Shown here: positions 10,338-18,058 of the stretch, piece after piece
Layout: each line of letters opens with the position of its first letter
How positions within the stretch are numbered: position 1 is the first letter of the stretch
Assembly: GCA_023386365.1 (NCBI GenBank)
Contig: JAEWJX010000082.1
Span: forward strand, 18,723-82,722
DNA length: 64,000 bases
Origin: Actinomycetes bacterium
GTDB taxonomy: Bacteria > Actinomycetota > Actinomycetes > Actinomycetales > Microbacteriaceae
Reading direction: 5' to 3'
The notes under the pieces: model-generated
Databases searched by the model: none
Told to the model about the DNA's origin: nothing
Seen by the model: the letters and a program-made list of their open reading frames with translations, nothing else
Translations under genes and position numbers: made by a program

Positions 10338-10418
10338 TTAGCCTTCCCGGACGGTGAGGGCGCCGACGAAGCCGGCGCGCACTGCGATGCGATCGCGGCG
10401 GGTGATCTTTGCGTTCAT
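10338..10418 (-). CDS. Very small basic ORF (26 aa) with strong Shine-Dalgarno
   Basis: The ORF begins 'MNAKITRRDRIAVRAG' and ends TAA after 26 codons. It is preceded on the minus strand by 'AAAGGAGCCGGAGTTG' immediately before ATG, one of the best ribosome sites in the window. The product is basic with a short hydrophobic middle (AGFVGAL). No homologue is known to me. It could be a small protein in its own right or a leader peptide controlling the downstream gene at 10139. Confidence 0.55.
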   Translation of the reverse strand: MNAKITRRDRIAVRAGFVGALTVREG

Positions 10419-10571
10419 CAACTCCGGCTCCTTTCGGTCTAGATGCTGCGCCGACGGTCGACGCGAGTTGCCACGTTAGCGACTCCCCGCATCCGGATGC
10501 AAGCATCCCGGGCGTGTCGCGGGCCAATGCCTGCGGATCGGCCCCTTCCGCCCCGGGTACGCTTGACCTCC

Positions 10572-11648
10572 GTGGCTCTCACCATCGGCATCGTCGGACT
10601 CCCCAACGTGGGCAAGTCGACCCTCTTCAACGCGCTCACCAAGAACTCCGTGCTCGCGGCGAACTACCCGTTCGCCACGATCGAGCCGAACGTGGGGGTG
10701 GTGAACCTCCCCGATGGGCGCCTGCAGGTGTTGGCGCAGATCTTCGGCAGCGAGCGCATCCTGCCCGCGTCGGTGAGCTTCGTCGACATCGCCGGCATCG
10801 TGAAGGGTGCCTCCGAGGGGGAGGGGCTGGGCAACCAGTTCCTCGCGAACATCCGCGAGGCGGATGCGATCGCCCAGGTGGTGCGCGGGTTCGCCGACGA
10901 CGACGTGGTGCACGTCGCGGGTGCCGTGAACCCGTCGGACGACCTCGAGGTGATCACCACAGAGCTGGCGCTCGCCGACCTGCAGACCCTCGAGAAGGCG
11001 ATCACCCGCCTCGAGAAGGACGTGAAGGGCAAGAAGGCCGACCCGGCGGTGCTCGCCGCGGCATTGGATGCGAAGAAGGCGCTCGACGAGGGCATCCCGC
11101 TGTCGCGTGCGACCGGCATCGAGCTGCCGCTCCTGAAGGAGCTGGGCCTGATGACGGCGAAGCCGATCATCTACGTGTTCAACGTCGACGAGGCGGTACT
11201 CACGGATGCGGCCCGCAAGGCGGAGCTGGCGGCGCTGGTCGCCCCCGCGCAGGCGGTCTTCCTCGATGCGAAGGTCGAGTCGGAGCTCATCGACCTCGAC
11301 CCCGAGGATGCAGCCGAGCTGCTGGCCTCCACCGGCCAGGACGAGTCGGGCCTCGACCAGCTGGCCCGCATCGGCTTCGACACGCTCGGCCTGCAGACCT
11401 ACCTGACGGCCGGCCCGAAGGAGTCGCGCGCCTGGACCATCCGCAAGGGTGCGAAGGCCCCGCAGGCGGCGGGCGTCATCCACACCGACTTCGAGCGCGG
11501 CTTCATCAAGGCAGAGGTCACCTCGTTCGAGGACCTCGTCGCGGCCGGTTCGCTCGCGGAAGCCCGCTCGCGCGGCAAGGCCCGCATCGAGGGCAAGGAC
11601 TACGTCATGCAGGATGGCGACGTCGTCGAGTTCCGCTTCAACGTCTGA
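10572..11648 (+). CDS. ychF: Redox-regulated ATPase/GTPase YchF (Obg family)
   Basis: A 358-residue P-loop NTPase that binds ribosomes and, in studied members, hydrolyses ATP. G1 is 'GLPNVGKSTLFNALTK' at the N-terminus. The usual G4 NKxD is replaced by 'NVDE', the change behind ATP preference in YchF. The C-terminal TGS domain is seen in 'AWTIRKGAKAPQAAG' and 'HTDFERGFIKAEV', and the protein ends 'DGDVVEFRFNV' as YchF does. GTG start at 10572 gives the standard N-terminus. It is 5 nt from the DUF1877 gene downstream. Confidence 0.95.
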   Translation: MALTIGIVGLPNVGKSTLFNALTKNSVLAANYPFATIEPNVGVVNLPDGRLQVLAQIFGSERILPASVSFVDIAGIVKGASEGEGLGNQFLANIREADAIAQVVRGFADDDVVHVAGAVNPSDDLEVITTELALADLQTLEKAITRLEKDVKGKKADPAVLAAALDAKKALDEGIPLSRATGIELPLLKELGLMTAKPIIYVFNVDEAVLTDAARKAELAALVAPAQAVFLDAKVESELIDLDPEDAAELLASTGQDESGLDQLARIGFDTLGLQTYLTAGPKESRAWTIRKGAKAPQAAGVIHTDFERGFIKAEVTSFEDLVAAGSLAEARSRGKARIEGKDYVMQDGDVVEFRFNV

Positions 11649-11653
11649 CACCC

Positions 11654-12145
11654 GTGGGTATCCAGGCGGCGTACACGACGGTCGACACTGCTGAGCTCGA
11701 CCGGCTGGTCGAGCTGCCGGGTGACGACCTTGTCGAGGCGATCGAGGCTCTCGAGACGGCGGGAAACCCCACCCTCTACCTCGACAAGACCTGGGATGGC
11801 CTGCACTTCCTGCTGACGGGTGTCTCCGCGAGCTCGCCGGCGGAGGACGACCCGCTGAGCGAGGCCGTCGTCGGCGTGCACGTGTTCGACTCGGAGGACT
11901 TCGTCGGCTGCACCGAGGTCGACGAGCTGCCCGCCATCATCGCCGCCCTGGAGTCCGTCGACGTGGCGGGTCTCCTCGAGCGGGCCGATTTCGCGGACTT
12001 CGCGCGGGCCGAGATCTACCCGAACATCTGGTCGGACGATCCGGCGGTACTGCGGCAGGAGCTGTCCGCCGCGTTCGACGGCATCCTCGCGTTCCTCCGC
12101 GTCGCGTCGAGCGCGGAACGCCACGTGGTCGTCAGCATCCTCTAG
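11654..12145 (+). CDS. DUF1877 family protein
   Basis: This 163-residue acidic protein has the DUF1877 pattern: a helical N-terminus, 'YLDKTWDGLHFLLTG' in the middle, and 'ADFARAEIYPNIW' near the C-terminus. The family resembles E. coli YfbM; its function is not established. The GTG start is 5 nt after the ychF stop, so it is likely transcribed with ychF. There are no signal peptide, membrane segments or catalytic motifs. Confidence 0.85.
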   Translation: MGIQAAYTTVDTAELDRLVELPGDDLVEAIEALETAGNPTLYLDKTWDGLHFLLTGVSASSPAEDDPLSEAVVGVHVFDSEDFVGCTEVDELPAIIAALESVDVAGLLERADFADFARAEIYPNIWSDDPAVLRQELSAAFDGILAFLRVASSAERHVVVSIL

Positions 12146-12206
12146 TCCGGCCGTTCTGCCGCCCGGTTCGTCTTCAACGGAGCGAAGATCGCGATGTGCT
12201 CCGAGG

Positions 12207-12491
12207 TCACCCGCCGAGTTCTGAGCCCCAGGCGCCCAGTGCGGCGATCGCTTCCCGCAGGGCGAGGCCGCGATCCGTCAATTCGTACGCGCGGGTGTTG
12301 TGACGAAGGGGCAGGCGGCGCAGCACGCCGGCCTCCTCCAGTTCGCGGAGGCGAGTGGCGAGCTGATTGGTTCCCATTCCCAGCTGCCGCTGGAGGTCGC
12401 CGTAACGCTGTGGCCCGTCGAGCAGCTGCTCCACGATGAGCAGAGCCCACCGGGCTCCGACGATGCCGAGGGCCGCCGCGAGGTCGCTCAC
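12207..12491 (-). CDS. HxlR/winged-helix transcriptional regulator
   Basis: A 94-residue winged-helix protein with the HxlR order: 'ALGIVGARWALLIVEQLL', then the recognition region 'RYGDLQRQLGMGTNQLATRLRE', then the wing and 'RAYELTDRGLAL'. HxlR proteins usually repress a neighbouring gene in response to small electrophiles. No cysteine is visible, so a thiol switch is unlikely. The GTG start overlaps the stop of the VOC gene upstream (GTGA), so both are one unit. An inverted repeat just before the VOC gene is the likely operator for autoregulation. Confidence 0.88.
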   Translation of the reverse strand: MSDLAAALGIVGARWALLIVEQLLDGPQRYGDLQRQLGMGTNQLATRLRELEEAGVLRRLPLRHNTRAYELTDRGLALREAIAALGAWGSELGG

Positions 12492-12892
12492 GCGGTTCCG
12501 TCGGTCTCCGGTTTCATCCAGAACGGCGAGTAGTGGTAGCCGTCCGGGTCGTCGAACTGGCGCTGGTACATGAACGGGTAGTCGTCGATGTCGCCGACCC
12601 GCCCGCCCGCCGCACCGGCGCGCTCGACCAACTCGTCGACCGCCTCCCGGCTGGGCATGTCGAACGACACGGTGACCTTCGAGGGGGTGTCCGGCCCGCC
12701 GATGACCTCCTCGACGCCGCCGACGCTGGCGTACATCTCGCGGCTCCCCAACATCAGGTACTGGTCTGGGGCGATGGCGAAACACGACACGTTGTGGTCG
12801 GACATCTCAGGATTGAGCTTCCAACCGAGGGCGGTGTAGAACGCGGTCGCGCGCTCGACGCTTTCGACCGGGCAGGTGATGAACAGGCTCAT
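12488..12892 (-). CDS. VOC-fold (glyoxalase/bleomycin-resistance) protein
   Basis: A 134-residue single vicinal-oxygen-chelate protein: 'MSLFITCPVESVERATAFY' at the start, and 'QFDDPDGYHYSPFWMKP' at the end, where the Asp-Pro-Asp-Gly turn is typical. Members bind a metal or sequester compounds; the substrate is unknown, and it may be a glyoxalase-like or antibiotic-binding protein. ATG 12892 gives the family-typical length. It is coupled to an HxlR-type regulator by a 4-nt overlap, which suggests an inducible detoxification pair. Confidence 0.85.
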   Translation of the reverse strand: MSLFITCPVESVERATAFYTALGWKLNPEMSDHNVSCFAIAPDQYLMLGSREMYASVGGVEEVIGGPDTPSKVTVSFDMPSREAVDELVERAGAAGGRVGDIDDYPFMYQRQFDDPDGYHYSPFWMKPETDGTA

Positions 12893-12902
12893 GACCGAGA
12901 GA

Positions 12903-12917
12903 CTTTCAAAATGAAAG
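12903..12917. promoter_or_regulatory. Inverted repeat, candidate HxlR operator
   Basis: 'CTTTCAAAATGAAAG' is a perfect inverted repeat (6-bp arms, 3-nt spacer) 10 nt upstream of the VOC start codon, in an AT-rich patch. Position and symmetry fit an operator for the coupled regulator; binding is inferred. Confidence 0.6.
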
Positions 12918-12988
12918 CATGTTGTCAAGGGGCAACATCGCGCCGCCCATCCCAGCGCCAACTCTTCGGCTCGGCGCAGGATGGACGG

Positions 12989-13417
12989 GTGCGGATCGGT
13001 GAGTTGGCGACGCGTTCGGGCGTGAGCGAGCGGTCGCTTCGGTACTACGAGGCGCAGCGCCTCATCGAACCCACCCGTTCCCGCAGCGGTCAGCGCATCT
13101 TCACCTCGGCGGACGTCGACACGGTGGTTCAGATTCAGGAACTGTTCGCCGCAGGGTTCTGCAGCAAAGGCATCGCGGAACTTCTTCCTGAGTTATGCGG
13201 TCCGGCTCCGGATGTGGCTGCGCTGAAGGTCCAGCTGGATGCGGCGCGAGCACGCCTGGAGGATGAGCGCCGCCAGATCGAGCGGGAGCTGGGGCTTCTC
13301 GACGAGCTGCGTCGGCGACACGGACTTGCCCCTGACACGCACGTCAGGGAGCACACTGTCGGACATGAACACACCCCGGCAGCTGCGTTTGATCATCGAG
13401 ACCGACGACTTCGATGA
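12989..13417 (+). CDS. MerR family transcriptional regulator
   Basis: A 142-residue MerR protein: winged HTH 'VRIGELATRSGVSERSLRYY' at residues 1-20, the second HTH element 'GQRIFTSADVDTVVQIQ', then a dimerisation coiled coil ('LEDERRQIERELGLLDELRR'). There is no metal-binding cysteine pattern of the metal-sensing subgroup; the single Cys in 'AAGFCSKGI' and the one in 'LCGPAPD' lie in the linker, so the effector is probably organic. Its 3' end overlaps the next VOC gene by 53 nt in another frame. The GTG start fits the family N-terminus. Confidence 0.87.
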   Translation: MRIGELATRSGVSERSLRYYEAQRLIEPTRSRSGQRIFTSADVDTVVQIQELFAAGFCSKGIAELLPELCGPAPDVAALKVQLDAARARLEDERRQIERELGLLDELRRRHGLAPDTHVREHTVGHEHTPAAAFDHRDRRLR

Positions 13418-13814
13418 GGCGGTGCGGTTCTACCGCGACGTCCTCGGGATGAGCGAGCAGGTGGCGTACGCCAGCGGCGGTGACGACCGCGTGTCGATCC
13501 TGTACACGGGCGTCGCCACCATCGAACTCGCGACGCCCGAGCATGCGCGCGAGATCGACCGCGTGGAGGGCGTGCCAGCCACCGTCGGCCCAAGCCTGCG
13601 GATCGCGTTGGAGGTCGACGACACCCCCGCCGCGGTGGCGCTTGCGGAGGAGGCGGGCATGACGACGCTCGCGCCGCCCGTCGAGACGCCGTTCCGCTCG
13701 CTCAACGCCCGCATCCAGGGGCCCGCCGGGTGGCAGGTGACGTTCTTCCAGGAGTTGGAGACACTGGAGGAGCGCACGGCCCGCGAGGGCTTCACCACCG
13801 ACGACCGCCGCTGA
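13365..13814 (+). CDS. VOC-fold glyoxalase-like protein
   Basis: A 149-residue VOC protein: 'LRLIIETDDFDEAVRFYRDV' at the start, acidic middle, and 'RIQGPAGWQVTFFQE' at the end. Substrate unknown. ATG 13365 lies inside the last 53 nt of the MerR gene, with an AGGGAG about 12 nt upstream. The first residues fit the VOC fold well, so the overlap is probably real. Being directly behind a MerR regulator, it is the likely target of that regulator or cotranscribed with it. An LLM-family oxidoreductase follows 8 nt later. Confidence 0.85.
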   Translation: MNTPRQLRLIIETDDFDEAVRFYRDVLGMSEQVAYASGGDDRVSILYTGVATIELATPEHAREIDRVEGVPATVGPSLRIALEVDDTPAAVALAEEAGMTTLAPPVETPFRSLNARIQGPAGWQVTFFQELETLEERTAREGFTTDDRR

Positions 13815-13822
13815 GGAGACCC

Positions 13823-14710
13823 ATGAGACACGGGATCGTGATCCTTCCGCAGTACGACTGGCCGGAGGCCGCACGTCGGTGGCAGCGGGCGGAGGAGTTG
13901 GGCTTCGACCACGCGTGGACGTACGACCACCTGTCGTGGCGGGGTCTCGCGGGGGAGCGGTGGCATGCGACCATCCCCACCCTGACGGCCGCCGCGATGG
14001 TGACCGAGCGGATCGGGTTGGGCCTATTCGTGGCGAGCCCTAACTTCCGGCATCCGGTGCCGTTCGCGAAAGAGCTGGCGACGCTCGACGACATCGCGGG
14101 CGGGCGGGTGCTGGTGGGGGCCGGTTCGGGCGGCACCGGGTTCGACGCGTTCGTGCTCGGTCAGGATGAGCTGACCCCGCGGCAGCGTCACGAACGTTTC
14201 ATCGAGTTCGCCGACGACCTCGATCGCTTGCTGCGTCACGAGTCGGACGGCTCGGGCGGCATCTCGTTCGATGGTGAGTGGTACTCGGCCGTGAATGCAC
14301 GCATGGTGGGCTCGCCGGCACGGGCGCCGCGGATGCCGTTGCTGATCGCCGGCAACGGGCCGAAGACGATCCGCTACGCGGCCGAGCGCGGCGACGGCTG
14401 GATCACCACCGGAGGCAACGAGGACTCCGACCACGCGGCGTGGTGGGCGGGCGTCACCGACCTGGCGCGGCGTTTCGACGACGCGTACGCCGCATCCGGC
14501 CGCACCGACGAGGTGTCGCGCGTTCTCTCGCTCGACGACGAGAACCGCTACTCGCTCACGAGCGCCGCCGCCTATCAGGATGCGGTGGGTCGCGCCGCCG
14601 AGCTCGGCTTCACGGATGTGGTGGCCCACTGGCCCCGCGAGCACGGCATCTACGCGGGCGATGAGGCCGTGCTGGAGCAGGTCTCTGCACTGCGACACCG
14701 CCCGCGATGA
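13823..14710 (+). CDS. LLM-class flavin-dependent oxidoreductase (F420 or FMN)
   Basis: A 295-residue luciferase-like TIM-barrel protein. Family features: 'AEELGFDHAWTYDHLSW' near residue 30, 'ATIPTLTAAAMVTERIGLG' near 60, 'LDDIAGGRVLVGAGSGGTG' near 100 and 'MPLLIAGNGPKTIRYAAERG' near 185. Actinobacterial members often use F420; whether this one uses F420 or FMN cannot be told. A GAGGAGACC ribosome site precedes ATG 13823. It follows the MerR and VOC genes closely, which suggests a three-gene unit for handling an organic compound. Confidence 0.88.
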   Translation: MRHGIVILPQYDWPEAARRWQRAEELGFDHAWTYDHLSWRGLAGERWHATIPTLTAAAMVTERIGLGLFVASPNFRHPVPFAKELATLDDIAGGRVLVGAGSGGTGFDAFVLGQDELTPRQRHERFIEFADDLDRLLRHESDGSGGISFDGEWYSAVNARMVGSPARAPRMPLLIAGNGPKTIRYAAERGDGWITTGGNEDSDHAAWWAGVTDLARRFDDAYAASGRTDEVSRVLSLDDENRYSLTSAAAYQDAVGRAAELGFTDVVAHWPREHGIYAGDEAVLEQVSALRHRPR

Positions 14711-14768
14711 CGTCGTCCCCGTCTTCGGGGGCGTTGTTCGAACGAAGTGCGAACGCCACAATTGGGAA

Positions 14769-15830
14769 ATGCTCAATGGCGGATCGCCTGATGACTCCGA
14801 GGTCTTCGACTTCTCCGCGTTGACGGGCCCAGCGCCTGTCGCTGCGGCACGCTCTCGCTCGGACTCCACGGCGAGGAGGTCGCTCGGCTCGAGACTCGCG
14901 GTCGCGATGCTGGTGTTCGTGATCGGAGTGGTGATGCTCGTGATCTTCGGCGCGGCTTTTGCGGAGATCGCGGCGAAGCGGGGGTGGCAGGCCGGAGTGC
15001 CGAGTCTGATCGGTGGTGTGGCGATCACGGCGGTCGCCTGGGCCTTGGCGATCTACATCGTGGTCGTGGTGCGACGTCTCGATGCGAGTCGTCTCGGTGG
15101 GCGGATTCGCCGGGCACGGCTGCGACTGTTCGCCGACGCCAACGTCGGCGTCTCGACCACATCCGATCTGGATGACCCGCCCTACCCGGGCATCCCTTTC
15201 GAGGTCGCACGCAATCCGGTCGTTGTCGATGCGGTGAAGGTCGAACGAGGGGGCCAGCTCGTCGAGGTCGGCAACCTGGTCACATCGGGCATGTCGAGCG
15301 GACGGCAGGTGAGCCTGGTGTTCGGCTATGTGCGGGTTCTGCTGCCCCAGCGGCTGCCTCACCTCGTGGCAGTGAGCACGACCGATCGCGGCCATTCTCC
15401 GATCGATGTCGCTTTCGATGCCTCCCAGATGCTCCGCCTCGAGGGTGACTTCGACACGCATTTCACGCTCTATGTGCCGCGGGAATACGAGCGTGATGCC
15501 CTGTACGTGGTGGGGCCGGATCTGATGGCGCGCCTGATCGACTATGCGCCGCACTTCGATGTCGAGATCGCGGACGACTGGCTGCAGTTCTATGGGCACG
15601 CGCCGTTCGACCTTCTCGCTCCGTCGACCTACGAGCAGGCGATCGACCTCGCCTCCATCGTCGGTTCGAAGGTCGTACGTCAGGCCGGCCGGTATTCCGA
15701 CCACCGCGCATCGCCCGGCGATGCAGTTCACGGCGGTCGGCGCCTGCGCTGGGTCTCTGGCATGTCGATCCTGGGTGCGACGGTCGGGGCAGGCGCGGTG
15801 GTGCTCGTCGTCTCGCTGCTGTTGCGCTGA
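14769..15830 (+). CDS. Hypothetical membrane protein, three predicted helices
   Basis: I do not recognise this 353-residue protein. It has two helices near the N-terminus (about residues 42-66 and 78-102), a large soluble domain (about 110-325) and a C-terminal helix (about 330-352). The arrangement, with a soluble middle containing 'HFTLYVPREYERDALYVVGP' and 'IADDWLQFYGHAPFDL', recalls DUF3137-type proteins, but I am not sure of that. There are no catalytic motifs or cysteines. The gene stands alone; its end faces the acyltransferase gene on the other strand, 31 nt away. Confidence 0.7.
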   Translation: MLNGGSPDDSEVFDFSALTGPAPVAAARSRSDSTARRSLGSRLAVAMLVFVIGVVMLVIFGAAFAEIAAKRGWQAGVPSLIGGVAITAVAWALAIYIVVVVRRLDASRLGGRIRRARLRLFADANVGVSTTSDLDDPPYPGIPFEVARNPVVVDAVKVERGGQLVEVGNLVTSGMSSGRQVSLVFGYVRVLLPQRLPHLVAVSTTDRGHSPIDVAFDASQMLRLEGDFDTHFTLYVPREYERDALYVVGPDLMARLIDYAPHFDVEIADDWLQFYGHAPFDLLAPSTYEQAIDLASIVGSKVVRQAGRYSDHRASPGDAVHGGRRLRWVSGMSILGATVGAGAVVLVVSLLLR

Positions 15831-15861
15831 CCTCCGGGCCGGTCTCGCGGCCGGGGCGGGA

Positions 15862-16428
15862 TCAGTCTTCAGACGCGAGTCGCGGCTCGCTGCGGAGCGC
15901 GGGCGCGAAGCCGGCCTTGTCGGCGTAGAACGCGCGGATGCGGTCCATGTCGGCGGCGACGTCGCCGGTAAGTTCGAAGGTGGGGCCGAGGCCGGTGGTC
16001 ATCGTGGTGCGGTCGACGTAGCCGAGGGTGACCGGCATCCCCGTCTCGCGCGCGATCCGGTAGAAGCCCGACTTCCAGGGGCCTTTGTTGGTGCGGGTGC
16101 CGTCCGGGGTGACGACGAGTCCGAACACCTCACCCGACCGCACCCGTTCGACCACCTCGCCGACCACGCGCGCCGGGTCGGACCGGTCGACCGGGATGCC
16201 GCCGAGGCCGCGCATGATCGGCCCGCGCCATCCGCGGAACAGGCTGCTCTTGCCGAGCCAGCGGAAGCTCATCCCGAGCTTCCATGCGATGCCGAGCATG
16301 AACACGAAGTCCCAGTTGGAGGTGTGGGGTGCGCCGATCAGGACGGTGGGGCGCGTGGGGGCCGGTTCGGTCGTGAGGGTCCAGCGGCTGAACGCCCAGA
16401 ACGTGCGGGCGATGAGTCGTCGGATCAC
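15862..16428 (-). CDS. 1-acylglycerol-3-phosphate O-acyltransferase-like protein
   Basis: A 188-residue PlsC-family acyltransferase. The catalytic H(X)4D motif is 'APHTSNWDF' (near residue 35). The second block is 'GGIPVDRSDPARVV', and the third is 'VTPDGTRT', replacing the usual EGTR with DGTR. Family members transfer acyl chains to lysophospholipids at the membrane. The protein is shorter than typical PlsC (about 240) and lacks a clear membrane helix, so the acceptor may be different. ATG 16428 gives 'MIRRLIARTFWAFSRW', an amphipathic membrane-binding start. Confidence 0.82.
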   Translation of the reverse strand: MIRRLIARTFWAFSRWTLTTEPAPTRPTVLIGAPHTSNWDFVFMLGIAWKLGMSFRWLGKSSLFRGWRGPIMRGLGGIPVDRSDPARVVGEVVERVRSGEVFGLVVTPDGTRTNKGPWKSGFYRIARETGMPVTLGYVDRTTMTTGLGPTFELTGDVAADMDRIRAFYADKAGFAPALRSEPRLASED

Positions 16429-16505
16429 CGGGCAAGGGTACGTGGGCGCTCATGCCGACCACGGCATAACGTGACACCCCCGACGCCCGCTGACACAGTG
16501 GATCC

Positions 16506-16685
16506 ATGATCCTGACGCTCACCATCGACCTCGACACGCTCGGCGAAGACGCGACCGGCGAGGAGGTGGGCCGCATCCTGCGCTACTGGGGCGGGGCGGC
16601 GAAGGACCTCGACTGGTCGCAGCCGATCGACTTCCCGCTGATGGACTCCGCGTACGCGGAGGTCGGAAGGCTGACCTCGGCATGA
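16506..16685 (+). CDS. Small acidic hypothetical protein (59 aa)
   Basis: An ATG at 16506 opens 59 codons beginning 'MILTLTIDLDTLGEDATGE', with 'RILRYWGGAAKDLDW' in the middle. It is acidic and soluble. Its TGA overlaps the ATG of the following membrane protein (ATGA), which supports it as a real, translationally coupled gene. I know of no function for it. Confidence 0.65.
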   Translation: MILTLTIDLDTLGEDATGEEVGRILRYWGGAAKDLDWSQPIDFPLMDSAYAEVGRLTSA

Positions 16686-17446
16686 CCGCCAAACGTCCCC
16701 GCCGCGACTGGCGCGTGCCGGATGTGCGCCGAGTGACGGGCGTCTCGGCGATCGTGGTGGCGGTGGCGCTCAGCTATGAGGGGGTGCGGCAGTTCCTCGA
16801 GGGTGCGCGTCCGGGTCTCACCGACTACGACGGCCTGGTCGACTTCTACGAGCAGAGCGCGACGGGCACGCTCGCGGTGGTGCTGGCAGACACGATCCTG
16901 ATGACGAGCCTCATCGTGTTCTTCGGCTGCTTCCGTCAGCTGGTGACCACTCGCGCGCCGGGCCTGTCGTGGGTGGCCGACATCGGCTTCGGGGCGGGCC
17001 TCGTGTACGTGGCGGTGACGCTCGTCGGGGATGCGATGTCGGGTGCGGCAGGGCTGGATGCGGGGGCCGGTGAGGGCGACGGCGCCATCATCCGGGGGCT
17101 CATCGAGGGGCACATGCTGCTGTTCGGGTCGATCGGATGCATCCTCACGGCCCTCGTGATGGCGTCCGCCGGCTACCTGGTACTGGCGTCGTCGGTGCTG
17201 CCGCGCTGGACGGGCGTGTTCGCGTTCGTCGCGGCGGGCCTCAACCTGGCGGCGGTTCCCACCATGTTCGGTGGCACCGACGAGACCGATCTGTTCTCGG
17301 TCGGTGGGTGGGCGAATGCGGTGCTCGCCGTGTTCCCGTTCCTGCTGTGGGTGATCCTGGTGGGCGTGTTCACCATCCGCGGCACCCGCCACCACGAGGC
17401 GACGACGGGTCGCCCGTCAGGTGCCGCTGAGCAGGGCGTCGCGTAG
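16682..17446 (+). CDS. Polytopic membrane protein (DUF4386-like)
   Basis: A 254-residue protein with about six hydrophobic helices: near 20-36 ('VTGVSAIVVAVALSYEG'), 62-85, 95-118, 140-165, 172-192 and 205-230. An Ala/Gly-rich acidic loop lies near 120-135. The pattern of paired helices resembles DUF4386 proteins, whose function is unknown; this assignment is tentative. The start overlaps the 59-residue gene upstream. Its last 30 nt overlap the end of the convergent AhpD-like gene. Confidence 0.72.
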   Translation: MTAKRPRRDWRVPDVRRVTGVSAIVVAVALSYEGVRQFLEGARPGLTDYDGLVDFYEQSATGTLAVVLADTILMTSLIVFFGCFRQLVTTRAPGLSWVADIGFGAGLVYVAVTLVGDAMSGAAGLDAGAGEGDGAIIRGLIEGHMLLFGSIGCILTALVMASAGYLVLASSVLPRWTGVFAFVAAGLNLAAVPTMFGGTDETDLFSVGGWANAVLAVFPFLLWVILVGVFTIRGTRHHEATTGRPSGAAEQGVA

Positions 17447-17986
17447 CTCGGGCGACAACCCCGGCGGCACGTCGACCGGCACGGCGAGGGCGTGCAGCGC
17501 CCGCGAGTAGAAGTTGCGGGCGGATGCGGCGATCGTCACGTCGACGATCTCGTCGTCGCTGAGACCGAGCTCGCGCAGTCGCAGCGTGTCGGCATCCGTC
17601 ATCGTCGACGAGTCGCCCGACAGCTTCTCGGCGAATTCCATCATCCCCACCTCGACCTCGCTGAGCCCCGCATCGCGGTAGTCGCGGGCGATGCGTGCCA
17701 GCTCGTCTTCGCTGAACAGGCTGAGCGACTTGTTGCCGTGCGCGAGCCGGCACGCCTGCGAACGGAGCGCCCCGGCCGCGGCCAGGGTGACCAGCTCGTA
17801 GCGCCGCAGGTCGAGCGTGCGACGGGAGGCCCGGATCAAGTTCTCGAAGGCCCGATAGGCGGCCGGATTGTTCGCCATCACGCGGGTGTGCGACGGCACG
17901 TACCCGAACGCTTCCTGGTCTTCGGCGTACAGTTCGGCGGCGTCGCCGGTCACCTCGTCGGGTTCGGGCGTGCGGATGATCGTCAT
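17417..17986 (-). CDS. AhpD-like / carboxymuconolactone decarboxylase-family peroxidase-related protein
   Basis: A 189-residue all-helical CMD-fold protein. The active-site region reads 'ALRSQACRLAHG', i.e. SxxC-x3-H with one cysteine, where AhpD has CxxC. That form is common in the 'peroxidase-related enzyme' subfamily. The C-terminal half has 'LGLSDDEIVDVTIAASARNF', as in the family. It may reduce peroxides or act as a thiol oxidoreductase. ATG 17986 is preceded by a near-perfect AAGGAGG on the minus strand, which settles the start. The stop lies inside the 3' end of the convergent membrane-protein gene (30-nt overlap). Confidence 0.87.
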   Translation of the reverse strand: MTIIRTPEPDEVTGDAAELYAEDQEAFGYVPSHTRVMANNPAAYRAFENLIRASRRTLDLRRYELVTLAAAGALRSQACRLAHGNKSLSLFSEDELARIARDYRDAGLSEVEVGMMEFAEKLSGDSSTMTDADTLRLRELGLSDDEIVDVTIAASARNFYSRALHALAVPVDVPPGLSPELRDALLSGT

Positions 17987-18058
17987 GGTGCCTCCTTGCG
18001 GGCGATCCAACCACCCGGGGCGGGTTCCGGGAACCCCATCTGCACCTACGATGACCCC

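Noticed and set aside
12989..13814. Frameshift joining MerR and VOC into one protein.
   Set aside because: Both frames have complete, separate domains with proper starts and stops, so a coding overlap is simpler.
15833..15861. Possible terminator between the hypothetical membrane protein and the acyltransferase.
   Set aside because: Only a 4-bp GCCG/CGGC stem with wobble extensions. Too weak to report as a feature.
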